Positions 24,483 to 35,546 of a DNA stretch of 64,000 nt are shown here, one piece after another. The stretch's first letter is position 1. Each line of letters opens with the position of its first letter. The notes beneath the pieces were generated by a model. It saw nothing but the letters and a program-made list of their open reading frames with translations, made no database searches and had not been told where the DNA came from. Position numbers and translations under genes: made by a program. Location: NCBI RefSeq assembly GCF_001039355.2, contig NW_019775422.1, positions 87,087 to 151,086 on the forward strand. The letters are read 5' to 3'. The DNA is from Lingula anatina (lineage: Eukaryota > Brachiopoda > Lingulata > Lingulida > Lingulidae).

Positions 24483-25172
24483 ATGACATATGGGTTAACT
24501 GAGTATTATTCGGAATCGACATGTTTTTGCTGTCGTGTTGTTCTTTTATTTACCAAGCTAACTGGAGGGTCCCTTTAGGTAATTTCTTTACCCTCGAAAG
24601 CCACTTTTTATTTCCCCCGCGCTGCGTGTAATGTTCATATCATTTAGCGTGATCCGTGAAGCACGCCTGAAGTGAACGCGGCTTTTTATTCCTTTTCCTT
24701 CGTGAAACGAAGTTATTATACGAAGTGATTCGTGATTTTCAGCTCGCCGAACTCGCATTCTATGAAATATGAACAAAGACTTAACAACGATTTGATGATT
24801 TTATTTCACGTGAAATGTGAAACTACCCCCCATGGGACCCTCTTACTGGGCCTCCCGTTTATATTGTTCAACGTGATTCACATAACAGCAGCCCAAGCCA
24901 CTTCACAAAGCGATCACGTGTGAAGGCTGTGATCGTCTGCAGTGCAGAGTACAATGAGACCCAGGCTAGGTCAAAGGGTCGCTTTCACATTGCAGGTATC
25001 AATAATATAACCCGCTTCACATAGCGCTGTGCTCAGGTTATATAATGGCAGAGTAACGGGAAACATTCGATGTGAGACGGGAGTGTTGCCGGGGCTAGAC
25101 AAAAGGGACGTCACTGACTAAGTCAAGAACAGATTTTTTATCATATGAAGTATAAGAAAACTTTCTGTCACC

Positions 25173-26222
25173 ATGAATCTAGTTGAGACCAAAGTCCTCG
25201 TTTTGGCTATCTTTTTAGCGCTGAAGATTTTATTCGGACTACTTCCTTTGTTTGTGACCCGTTGGTGGACTCTATACATCGCCAGGGACATGGCGCTTTA
25301 TAATGCACTACTTGGATCCCTCAACTGTTTTGCCGGTGGGGTATTCTTAGGAGTGGCTTTCTTGCATTTGATCCCAGAGGCTAGGGCCGAAATGGACGAA
25401 GTAATGACTGAAGCTAATATTCACACCCATTATCCTCTAACGGAACTGGCGGTGGTAATAGGACTCTTTCTTGTGTTGATTTTTGAAATGGTTCTGATGT
25501 TGTGTATAGGCCGTGGTGGCTACTTACTTCGACATCTTCATGGGCATTCTCACCACGATGCAGACGTGCCGACAGACGTGGGGAAAGTGCATTTAACAGG
25601 CACAAACCATGGAGAGGAAAAAACAAACGGACAGCCGGGCGGGCCCTCGCTTTCAAGTAACCCAGAAGATAACAGTAGTGGGACGCTTTCTGACCCCAAT
25701 GTTCTCGACTGCACAGACCGCACGGAGCTACTAGCAGCCAAGACAGGGGCAGTTTCCAAAATACGTATTCTTCTACTGTATTTTGCTCTTTCATCACACG
25801 CGGTCTTCGAGGGGCTTGCTCTGGGGTTACAGGACGATAGCGTCCATGTATGGACTTTATTTGGTGCCATGATGGTCCACGAAATTATCATTACATTCAC
25901 CCTTAGTATGAAACTTGTGGAAACTTTTAGCTTAAAACCTTTCCTGATTTTCATATTTTGCTTTTCGGCCATTTCTCCCATAGGAATTGGAATCGGGATA
26001 ATTATAACTGATGTTGGACAGAACACCTTGGCAACGGGTCTAACAACAAGTATTCTGGAGAGTCTAGCCACTGGTACATTTCTGTATGTAACATTTTTCG
26101 AAATTCTGAAGAGAGAGCTTGAAAATGGCACACCAACACAGGGATTGAGAAAAACATTTTTCATCGTTCTGGGGTTTGCTGTAATGGGAGCTCTTGCAAT
26201 CTTCGAACAGCACGATCACTAG
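25173..26222 (+). CDS. ZIP family metal transporter, array copy 3, single exon
   Basis: Predicted 349-aa zinc/iron importer with the same helix layout as copy 1 and with SSHAVFEG in helix 4. Two differences matter. Helix 5 begins MVHEIIIT, so an acidic Glu replaces the Val of copies 1 and 2 next to the conserved His. The usual stop TAG is changed to CAG, so translation continues four codons (Q-H-D-H) to the next TAG at 26220-26222. The loop keeps HLHGHSHHDADVPTDVG. A 168-bp MITE sits directly after the stop codon. The likely poly(A) signal is at 26994-26999. Whether it transports a different metal from copies 1 and 2 is inference. Confidence 0.93.
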   Translation: MNLVETKVLVLAIFLALKILFGLLPLFVTRWWTLYIARDMALYNALLGSLNCFAGGVFLGVAFLHLIPEARAEMDEVMTEANIHTHYPLTELAVVIGLFLVLIFEMVLMLCIGRGGYLLRHLHGHSHHDADVPTDVGKVHLTGTNHGEEKTNGQPGGPSLSSNPEDNSSGTLSDPNVLDCTDRTELLAAKTGAVSKIRILLLYFALSSHAVFEGLALGLQDDSVHVWTLFGAMMVHEIIITFTLSMKLVETFSLKPFLIFIFCFSAISPIGIGIGIIITDVGQNTLATGLTTSILESLATGTFLYVTFFEILKRELENGTPTQGLRKTFFIVLGFAVMGALAIFEQHDH

Positions 26223-26390
26223 CAGGCCCGTAGCCAGCAATTTCAAAAGGGGGGTTCGTTTTTTTGAAAAAGTGGACCTTTTCCCATAAAAACTTCATGT
26301 ACCTAGATCAAATTTTTACCCAGAGTGGACCTTTTCCCAGCAAAAGGGGCGGTTCTTTCGAACCCCCCGAACCCCCTGGCTACGGGCCTG
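26223..26390. mobile_element. 168-bp MITE with 15-bp TIRs abutting the ZIP copy 3 stop codon
   Basis: Ends are CAGGCCCGTAGCCAG and its exact reverse complement. CTAG at 26219-26222 and 26391-26394 is the apparent target duplication, although a TA duplication with longer ends is also possible. Units 1 and 2 show the empty site (CACTAGGTCCAG). The interior has a repeated GTGGACCTTTTCCCA motif and G-runs, with no coding capacity. Confidence 0.88.
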
Positions 26391-28366
26391 CTAGGCCCAG
26401 TGCTTTTCACAAACTAGTTTTGTTGAAAAAATAAGTAACGACATTCTAAAAGTGCAATTCTGACTGAAGCGCGAAAAAGGACAGGCGCCCGCATATCCTG
26501 CTCAGTGAAATTGAACGAACGTGAATGAAATTAGTTAACCAGCATTGTATTAAGCAATTTTCACGAAATGGAAGATTTTCCTGTCGAATTTTGTCAAAAG
26601 TTGTGTAATTGCGAATTGATTAATGTATTATTAACGGACTATATTGCATTAATGTATTAACACTTTATATTTCGATTCTCCTGCGTTTAATTTTTTTTTT
26701 TTTTGATTAGGTTATCATTAAGTCGTCCTTCGAAAAGGGATCCTGGTAAATAAATGAGATTTTGCCTCTTTACTAATTATGCATTAGTGAAATACACGTA
26801 TGAATGTAGTAATGAAGTGATCTTTGTGATTCATTGCAATTTTCTGCTATTACCGCTGTTCATACTGTAACATGCATGGAAATCTAAAAACTGGATACAT
26901 GCATGTCCCTATGTGACTTCGGTCCTCCTATAGATTTTTTAAAAATTATATTCTAACAACGTACTTGTTCACTGCAAACTGGCATTACTATCCAATAAAG
27001 ATGTCTATAATCATTGGCATTCGTTAGGTAGTTCCGCACTTATATAAAACTCAAAACAAAAATTAACCATGTGTCCTTTATGCTGGGTGAACTAGGTTAG
27101 TCTAGATCATATACACATTTTTAATTTACAGTTTGCATGCTGCGTGCTCGTGTAAGAAAACAAATATAAATTTTGCTTGATGTAAACAATTTATTGGTCA
27201 ATTATTTACTGGCGTCAGTCCAGTTGGTGACATTAAGCCATATGTAATAAAACAAATATAAATGTTTCCTTGATATTAGCAATTTATTGGTTCTTTACTG
27301 GTGCCAGTCTAGTTGGCGGTACTAAGCAATATGTAATAAAAAATATAAATTTCTGCCTCTTTACTAATTATGCATTAGTGAAATACACGTATGAATGTAG
27401 TAATGAAGTGATCTTTGTGATTCATTGCAATTTTCTGCTATTATCGCTGTTCATACTGTTACATGCATGGAAATCTAAAAACTGGATACATGCATGTCCC
27501 TATGTGACTTCAGTCCTCCTCCTCTAGATTTTTTAAAAATTATATTCGAAGACTTGTTCACTGCAAACTGGCATTATTATCCAATAAAGAGGTCTATAAT
27601 CATTGGCATTCGTTAGGTAGTCCCGCACTTATATAAAACTCGAAACAAAAATTAACCATGTGTCCTTTATGCTGGGTGAACTAGGTTAGTCTAGATCATA
27701 TACATATTTTTAATTTACAGTTTGCATGTCTGCGTGCTTGTGCAAGAAGACAAATATAAATTTTGCTTGATATAAACAATTTATTGGTCAATTATTTACT
27801 GGCATCAGTCCAGTTGATGACATTAAGCCATATGTAATAAAACAAATATAAATGTTTCCTTGATATTAGCAATTTATTGGTTCTTTACTGGTGCCAGTCT
27901 AGTTGGCGGTACTAAGCAATATGTAATAAAAAATATAAATTTCTGCTTCAGCAATATGCATTTCTATAATGTATATTAATGCACATTGTCATAAGGCACA
28001 TTTCTGTTCTCTTTGCTTTTTTTAATGCAAGTAAATAATACTTAACTGTGAGTTAAGAAATGATATATTGCAATAATTAAATGTACATAAGTGATACAAA
28101 ACAAAATCACAAATAATCAGTCTCTCAAGTTGATTTCCATCATTTTCATTTTTTCAAAAAAAAAAAAAAAATGCAAGGAAATAAAACTTGACTGTGTGAT
28201 AAGAAATGATATATTGCAATAATTAAACATACACAAGTGATTAACCAATCACTGGGGTAATGTCTCCATTCAATGTTCAATTCTGAACACTCTCAAGAAG
28301 GCTTATTCATATAGAGAAAAAAATTCCACATATCTCGATCTGAATTTTTAAAAAATCATTTAAATT
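26391..28366. other. Decayed, duplicated ZIP 3' flank
   Basis: No gene. The sequence carries diverged copies of the ZIP 3' UTR and spacer, such as TCCAATAAAGATGTCTATAA and CGTTAGGTAGT. A block of ~590 bp occurs twice (26761-27350 and 27351-27945). From 27991 the sequence is repeated again at 33168. Confidence 0.7.
26761..27945. repeat. ~590-bp direct tandem duplication (two units)
   Basis: TGCCTCTTTACTAATTATGC starts at about 26763 and again at about 27353. The two units then run in parallel, including poly(A)-like AATAAAG sites and the TTTATTGGTCAATTATTTACTGG words, with a few per cent difference. Confidence 0.85.
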
Positions 28367-31058
28367 TCACACTTTTCTTGGAAGAAATTCGGCAACCATC
28401 ATTCCATAATAACTTGGGTGGTAGTTTACGAGTAGCCTGTGAGTCCAGCTGTCCAGCCCTGCAGCCTGCAGCATACCCTGTAGCATTACCAGCCCTGGAA
28501 AACAATGCACATGAATTAGGACCAAGACCATTTCAGACTGGAAATCTGCCAAAAAAAAAAGGTTATCAGATGACTAGATTTCAGTGAAACCACCATGCAC
28601 AGAGACACAGGTATACAGACTGAAGTTACATGTGTTGGACAGTTTATAATAAAAAAATCCTTGGGTAAAGAATCCTGGTTATGATGATGTTTTCAGGCTG
28701 ATATATGGTCTAAAAAAAGTCCTGCTCTGAACAGGGCATGAACAGTGAAAAAAAACAAAAAACAAAATAACATTTAATTTACAAATGAATATAAGAGTAA
28801 CAGTTGATATTTCTTTAACAGAAGCTACTGTTTCTGTAATAAGTGTACTCCTACAGTAATGGTGGTGCAATGCTGTAAATTGTTATGAAACTTGCTTATA
28901 AATAAACATAAGACTACTAACCCGTGTATCCACAGGATTTAGCCTCATCTACATAGTTGGCTGCAGTCTTCAGGAGAGCTTCTGGCTGCAGTGTAGATGC
29001 CCAGGTTCCACAGGCCTACAGAGTACAATGATATTACCTAGTGGTCATGCTAATAAGGAAATATTTTCTTTTCAAACTTAAAATACTTTGAACATTTTCT
29101 CTCTTTGTCTATTACAGCAGTCTGTTATTCTGTGTTTGTTATTTAAAATGAAGAGCTTTGTTGATTGTAATCGTACCATGGTAACCAAGTTAAAAAACTG
29201 CCACTGAACATAATATCAAATGATCTTTCTCTGTAAACCACAAACACAAGAACATATGGTGAATTGAACTGAACCCTTAAAAATGATGATAACTGATGTA
29301 AGATTTATAGATATACTCAGACATAATTATGTTAACTTAATTTAGTTAAATGTAACCACAATTAAGCTTTAATATATTCAGATGTGTAAAGTTGCATGTC
29401 AGCTAGAACAGTTAATTTTAAATGCAATCTGTTATATGGAAGATGTGGAATACATGTGCAATTAATTTTTAATCTATTAAGATGTATATAAGCATATGGC
29501 ACAATGCACGGCAGTTATGGAAGTTAATTTAAAATGCAAATTAAGATCAATCATAAAAGAGGCGACAGAGTAACAAAGAGAGATACATGCATAGACAGTG
29601 AGATAGACAGACACACTTATAGAGAATCTTACAGTACAAGAGTTTTGCAGAAACAAACCATGTAACAAAAAATTATAAATGCGTCTCAGTTGTGTTGTTG
29701 GTGAAAATCAACAAGATCCTGTATGGCTGTTAGAGAATAAAGAATGTATGGCTGTTAGAGAATAAAGAAAATCTCTAACCTTGTCAAAGGGCTCGGAGGC
29801 ATTAGAATACCCATAGGGCCCTTCTTCAGAGTGGGTGTGGGCCAAGTCAGCACTGATTATCACGACAACTTTCTTGTCAGCTAATTCTTCTAGTTCCTGG
29901 TAAAGCTTTTGTCCTTGATATTGAAATAAGACTTATTAATGAATAATCAATGAATTCAGTGACATATGCAACCTGTCACAGAAGTGCTCTTAGAAAACAA
30001 ACCTTAATAACAAATGTTCTCATCTTCTATGCAAAACAAATCTATATATTTATTAAAATCCATATAATATCTCAGAATGATTTTCATAGCTCAATGACAG
30101 TAATTGATTGCCTTTTTAGTAGAATATATTTAAAAAAATATTCACATGATTGAAATTACCTAACATTAAAAGTTCTGGTATCATTTTTACTGACTCTGTA
30201 TATCTTTTTGAAGGCTGTGAAATAACAACTATCTTCATGTTTTTCAGGTCCTTGATAAAACTGAGAGGAATCACTTCTGCCCACCTGAAATGCCAAAATG
30301 CTCAAATCTTCATTTACAAAAAAAAAATAATAATAAAAATAAAATAAAATAAAAAAAAAAAAAAAAAATTATATCCTTGTTTTTAATAATCTCCCAATGC
30401 ATAATTTTCCATATAATTAATTGCTTCCAAGACAACTTGCATCATTTTGGGATCAATTTCAATAATTTAATTTTCAAAAAAATTAATAAATTTAATTACA
30501 ATATAATATAATCAATTAAATGTTATGTAATCTATAATATTATCCTAATTGTAACATTATCAAAACAAATGACAGTTGGGATATTTATTTCCATCTACAA
30601 ATGGTTTGTGGCAGTATTAATTAGATTAAGTTTAAGAAACATCTCTCTGACCTCAAGGGGAAAGCGTCGTTGCTCTCCCCTGGTGGGCCAAACGCGCTCA
30701 AGCCAGTTACGTCAAATTTCTGTCCAGACAGATTTTTTAAGAGTCCATTAGTGGTATTTACATCAAAATTAGCCGTCAGTTCATAACAACAAGGCGGGCA
30801 GGCACAGTTGTCAGTGTCTGCAAAACCATGCCCAGTAGGGTTCATATAAAACGCAAATCTGCTGAGATCAGACACTCCATGCGGGGTGCTTAAAAATATT
30901 ACATCTGGTTTCTTTTCTGAAATTTGATGTCCAATATCCATGCAGGCTTTATGAACTTCCCAGGCTTGTTGTTTTGCTGTTTCGTTTGTCGTATTAAAAT
31001 AGGAAGGATTTAAAGCAATACCACCGTGGGGGATAACAAATGTACCGATTATCGCCAT
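28367..31058 (-). CDS. LigB-type class III extradiol dioxygenase-like protein, copy A (five exons)
   Basis: Exons, 5' to 3' on the minus strand: 31058-30652, 30284-30160, 29913-29780, 29015-28922, 28494-28367. All introns are GT-AG, phases agree throughout, and the product is 295 aa. I start at MAIIGTF because family proteins begin at this first beta-strand; an in-frame Met lies upstream at 31136. Visible marks: IPHGG (His11) and STPHG (His60), the expected N-terminal metal ligands; FGPPG-x7-PLRWAEVIPL; ISADLAHTH (His203, His205); and C-terminal HPSYYGMM. The LigB/MEMO1 superfamily uses such a site for non-haem Fe(II) ring cleavage, but MEMO1-like members are not dioxygenases. It resembles uncharacterised bacterial/archaeal LigB-subunit-like proteins more than MEMO1. 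Substrate unknown. Probably an allele of copy B. Confidence 0.82.
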
Positions 31059-31352
31059 AGCTTCACTGACAGGGAAGCTTAAAGCTGCAACTAAATGTAT
31101 TCCAGTAAATAACGTCTGTAACGTAACCACAACCATGCCTGCTTGTCAGACACACGGTTGTGTGGCGGAAGGATCCCTTTTGGTTGTGGTGCAACAAGAG
31201 TTGGTTTGGTATAAAAGTCATAAAACAAAGAGATTGTTAACTTCATTGAAATTGGACATTATCTTAAATACTTGAATAGTTTTATACATTTCTGCCTTGT
31301 AAGACTATTGTAAAAAAAATAGTCCTCTGTATCAGGTGGTGAGGTGGTCAAG
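31059..31352. promoter_or_regulatory. Bidirectional promoter between dioxygenase and mS27 (copy A)
   Basis: Only 294 bp separate the two start codons, which point away from each other. The CAAGATGGCGGC word at the mS27 start (31350-31361) fits the YY1 consensus. Confidence 0.55.
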
Positions 31353-32166
31353 ATGGCGGCCTCCATGTGCTGCCGTAGACTGGAAGGTCTATGGAAGATA
31401 AACACTAATATGCGCCTGCAGTATATCGGTAATATTTATTGGATTGCTGTAAGATATACCGGGTCCTTTACATCTCCACTTTATACCTCAAATTCACTAC
31501 AGAATTGAGTTTGACTGCCTTTTGGTTTATTCCTAATTTGCCTAGTACTACCCGGTGTTGTGCATTGGTCTACTATTCAAGTCGTATGCCTTTTAAGTAG
31601 GCAGTCCATCTGTGGCTCCATACGGTTCTATTTACACACGTTCACTCAAAGACACACCCGTTGTTCACATAATATTGACCCCTTTATTTTAATTGTAGGA
31701 AAGAGGACCATTCTCTCTGATGCATACCGATGTGATAAGGCTTGGAAGGTATATCTACAGGCCCCAACACTGAGAGAGGTTGATGCAGGTGTGCAATTAG
31801 ACATTTCTGAAAACTGTAAAATCAGATCTAGGAGACTTTCTGTAAAGTAGTAAATTTCCTAATCAAATAACTGATTTGAATGTAATGTCACTGGGCTTTA
31901 TATACAAAAGTATGTTATTTTAGTGTATATACCAGTACAGTGGGTTTATAAGTAATATGCACCTTGGATGTGAAATGTCTTATATTATTTATTTAAACCT
32001 TTTTTTTTCATTTTCAGTTTCTTTCCAGAATGAAATTTACAATAAATACCAAAAACTAAAGAATGTCAGTGCAGTAGACATTGATATTGTGAGTATTTTT
32101 AAAAACAGCAAAAATAAAAAAAGTTAACTCGATCCACAGGAAATGTATGCAGTAAGATTTAAAATC

Positions 32167-32264
<98 letters not shown>

Positions 32265-32773
32265 TTGTGAGACTATACATAATACGTTTATATTTTCACA
32301 TATGCTTGGGGTTTGTGCTTATGTTTTAGAAAATTCAGCAGCCTCTGGCAACATCTATTTGCATTATTTTTCAGCTGGCCCACGTTCTGCCTTCAGTACC
32401 ACCAGTTCAGTTGCCATTTACAGTGGAGCTTTTTGAAATGTAAGGGAATGACAACCCTGTATATTGCCAAACATACCATTCTAGGTCTTGTTTTTAATGG
32501 AAACAAGAAATATAAAATAATGTTCAAGTTAAATGATCTCATAATGACTATTTTAATTTGCCAAATGTTATACTCGATCAAATATGGGTTTTGTATATAT
32601 TTTGTTTGACAATTTTTAAATCATGCACATTATACAAATCCTGTTATTATATAAACAGGTTCAGACACTGTAGGGAAGCTGTGGAAGCGAAAGAATCATA
32701 TCACTATGCACTCATTCGCAGTTGTATAGAAATGAAGAATGAAGAAATGCTCATGAGCATGCTAAGTAAAAAG
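31353..32773 (+). pseudogene. MRPS27: Truncated mS27 (MRPS27) gene, copy A, exons 1-5 only
   Basis: Exons 31353-31428, 31699-31748, 32029-32088, 32375-32439 and 32659-32773 match exons 1-5 of the complete gene at 36525. No exon 6 follows: an unrelated GC-rich segment starts at 32897 and the scaffold gap is at 33167. The exons are intact and the splice sites canonical, so this is not a decayed pseudogene. It is most likely the other allele, cut short by the assembly. Exon 2 ends AAG/GTATAT here, a better donor than AAT/GTATAT in copy B. Confidence 0.8.
32171..32258. repeat. (TA)n microsatellite in mS27 intron 3, copy A
   Basis: About 44 TA units. The corresponding site in copy B (37351-37364) has only about seven, an allele-like length difference. 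Confidence 0.95.
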
Positions 32774-32896
32774 GTATGTATCACTACAGGCTCTTAAGGA
32801 TATTGTCACCTTTCGCCCAAAACCCCTTATTTACTGCCTTACATACATTCTTTTGGGTAATAGATAAATCTTCAGTGTTCAGTGAATAAATTAATT

Positions 32897-33166
32897 GTAC
32901 CACCAGCGTTAGCGCTGGCGGTACACATGGTTTCGGTCCCGTCCGGATCGTTCCGCCGGCTCCGCCGGCTCCGTTGGCTCCGCCGGCTCCGCCGGACGGC
33001 TACCGTTACCGCTTCTCCTCCTAGACGGTAAGGGCCCCCGTACCCATCTCATGGATTTAGGTCCCCTATAATCTCAACTCGTTCCACGTAAAATTTGGGC
33101 TTTGTCGGTATTGGGGTCTGGGTGTGGCACTCATTGCAATGCACCCTTGTCTAAAAATGGCAAAAT
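32897..33166. other. GC-rich segment at the end of contig copy A, with a 9-bp minisatellite
   Basis: Base composition changes sharply. A near-palindrome GTACCACCAGCG...CGCTGGCGGTAC (32896-32923) opens the segment, followed by about five units of the 9-mer CCGCCGGCT (32952-32995). Copy B continues through the same intron without it. It could be a polymorphic insertion of a repetitive element or a mis-joined contig end. No gene is recognised. Confidence 0.6.
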
Positions 33167-33167
33167 N
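33167..33167. other. Collapsed assembly gap (single N) at the start of copy B
   Basis: Sequence after the N restarts at the equivalent of 27991. Confidence 0.92.
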
Positions 33168-33543
33168 ATAAGGCACATTTCTGTTCTCTTTGCTTTTTTT
33201 AATGCAAGTAAATAAAACTTAACTGTGAGTTAAGAAATGATATATTGCAATAATTAAATGTACATAAGTGATACAAAACAAAATCACAAATAATCAGTCT
33301 CTCAAGTTGATTTCCATCATTTTCATTTTTTCAAAAAAAAAAAAAAAAAATGCAAGGAAATAAAACTTGACTGTGTGATAAGAAATGATATATTGCAATA
33401 ATTAAACATACACAAGTGATTAACCAATCACTGGGGTAATGTCTCCATTCAATGTTCAATTCTGAGCACTCTCAAGAAGGCTTATTCATATAGAGAGAAA
33501 TTCCACAGATCTCAATCTGAATTTTAAAAAAATCATTTAAATT

Positions 33544-35482
33544 TCACACTTTTCTTGGAAGAAATTCGGCAACCATCATTCCATAATAACTTGGGTGGTA
33601 GTTTACGAGTAGCCTATGAGTCCAGCTGTCCAGTCCTGCAGCCTGTAGCATACCATGCAGCATCACCAGCCCTGGAAAACAATACACATGAATTCAGACC
33701 AAGACTATTGCAGACAGGAAATCTGCAAAAAAAAAGTTATCAGATGACTAGATTTCAGTGAAACCACCATGCACAGAAACACAGGTATACATACTGAAGT
33801 TAAATGTGTTGGACAGTTTATAATAAAAAATCCTTGGGTAAAGAATCCTGGTTATGATGATGTTTTCAGGCTGATGTCTGGTCTAAAAAAAGTCCTGCTC
33901 TGAACAGGGCATGAACAGCGAAAAACAAAACAAAACAAAAAAAAAAAACATTTAATTTACAAACGAATATAAGAATAACAGTTGATATTTCTTTAACAGA
34001 AGCTACTGTTTCTGTAATAAGTGTACTCCTACAGTAATGGTGGTGCAATGCTGTAAATTGTTTTGAAACATGCTTAAAAATAAACATAAGACTACTAACC
34101 TGTGTATCCACAGGATTTAGCCTCATCTACATAGCTGGCTGCAGTCTTCAGGAGAGCGTCTGGCTGCAGTGTAGAAGCCCAGGTTCCACAGGCCTACAGA
34201 GTACAATGATATTACCATGTTGTCATGCTAACAAGAAAACATTTTCCTTCCAAACTTAAAATAATTTGAACATTTTCTCTCATCATCTATTACAGCAGTC
34301 TGTCATTCTGTGTTTGTTGTTTATATTGGAAAGCCTTTGTTGATTGTAATCGTACCATGGTAACCAAGTTTAAAAAACTGCCACTGAACATAATATCAAA
34401 TAATTTTTCTCTGTAAACCACAAACACAAGAACATATGGTGAATTGTACTGAACCCTTAAAAATGATGATAACTGATGTAAGATTTATAGATATACTCAG
34501 ACATAATTATGTTAACTTAATTTAGTTAAATGTAACTACAATTAAGCTTCAATATATTCAGATGTGTATGTGTCAAGTTGCATGTCAGCTAGAACAGTTA
34601 ATTTTAAATGCAATCTGTTATATGGAATACATGTGCAATTAATTTTTAATCTATTAAGACGTATATAAGCATGGCAGAATGCACGGCAGTTATGGAAGTT
34701 AATATAAAATGCAAATTAAGATCAATCATAAAAGAGGCGACAGAGCAACACAGAGAGATACATGCATAGACAGTGAGATAGACAGACACACTTATAGAGA
34801 ATCTTACAGTACAAGAGTTTTGCAGAAACAAACCATGTTACAGGAAATTATAAATGCGTCTCAGTTGTGTTGTTGGTGAAAATCAACAAGATCCTGTATG
34901 GCTGTTAGAGAATATTAAAGAAAGTCTCTAGTTAACCTTGTCAAAGGGCTCCGAGGCATTAGAATACCCATAGGGCCCTTCTTCTGAGTGGGTGTGAGCC
35001 AAGTCAGCACTGACTATCACGACAACTTTCTTGTCAGCTAATTCTTCTAGTTCCTGGTAAAGCTTTTGTCCTTGATATTGAAATAAGACTTATTAATGAA
35101 TAATTAATGAATTCAGTGACATATTGCAACCTGTCACAGAAGTGCTTTTAGAAGACAAATCTTAATAACAAATGTTCTCATCTTCTACACAAAACAAATC
35201 TATATACTTATTAAAATCCATATTGCATCTCAGAATGATTATCATAGCTCAATGACACTAACTGATTGCCTTTTTAATAGAATATAAAAAGTTTAAAAAA
35301 ATATTCACATGATTGAAATTACCTAACATTAAAAGTTCTGGTATCATTTTTACTGACTCTGTATATCTTTTTGAAGGCTGTGAAATAACAACTATCTTCA
35401 TATTTTTCAAGTCCTTGATAAAACTGAGAGGAATCACTTCTGCCCACCTGAAAAGCCAAAATGCTCAAATCTTCATTTACAA

Positions 35483-35546
<64 letters not shown>

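Larger units (their letters stand above)
22946..25172. other. 3' flank of ZIP copy 2 and 5' flank of copy 3
   Basis: Up to about 23690 it is the 3' UTR and spacer equivalent to 19569-20311. From about 23692 it is the third 5' flank, with its foldback repeat at 23974-24270 and a local inverted duplication at 24362-24482. No additional gene is seen. Confidence 0.7.
27991..32896. repeat. Large duplicated block, copy A (dioxygenase plus 5' half of mS27)
   Basis: Runs parallel to 33168-37992 across exons, introns and intergenic DNA. Differences are single substitutions, small indels and microsatellite length changes. The second block starts exactly after the N at 33167. Copy A ends inside an mS27 intron, where unrelated sequence begins. 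This is the pattern of two alleles placed in tandem. Confidence 0.88.

Noticed and set aside
28367-31058. Dioxygenase as MEMO1
   Set aside because: MEMO1 begins with a different motif set (SWY and APHAGY type). Here IPHGG and STPHG fit the LigB-subunit-like branch better.
31560-31850. 96-codon frame including mS27 exon 2
   Set aside because: Only 50 bases of it (31699-31748) are exon. The remainder is intron, shown by the phase-consistent join to exon 3.
32143-32436. Frames made of repeating Ile-Tyr
   Set aside because: They translate the (TA)n microsatellite.
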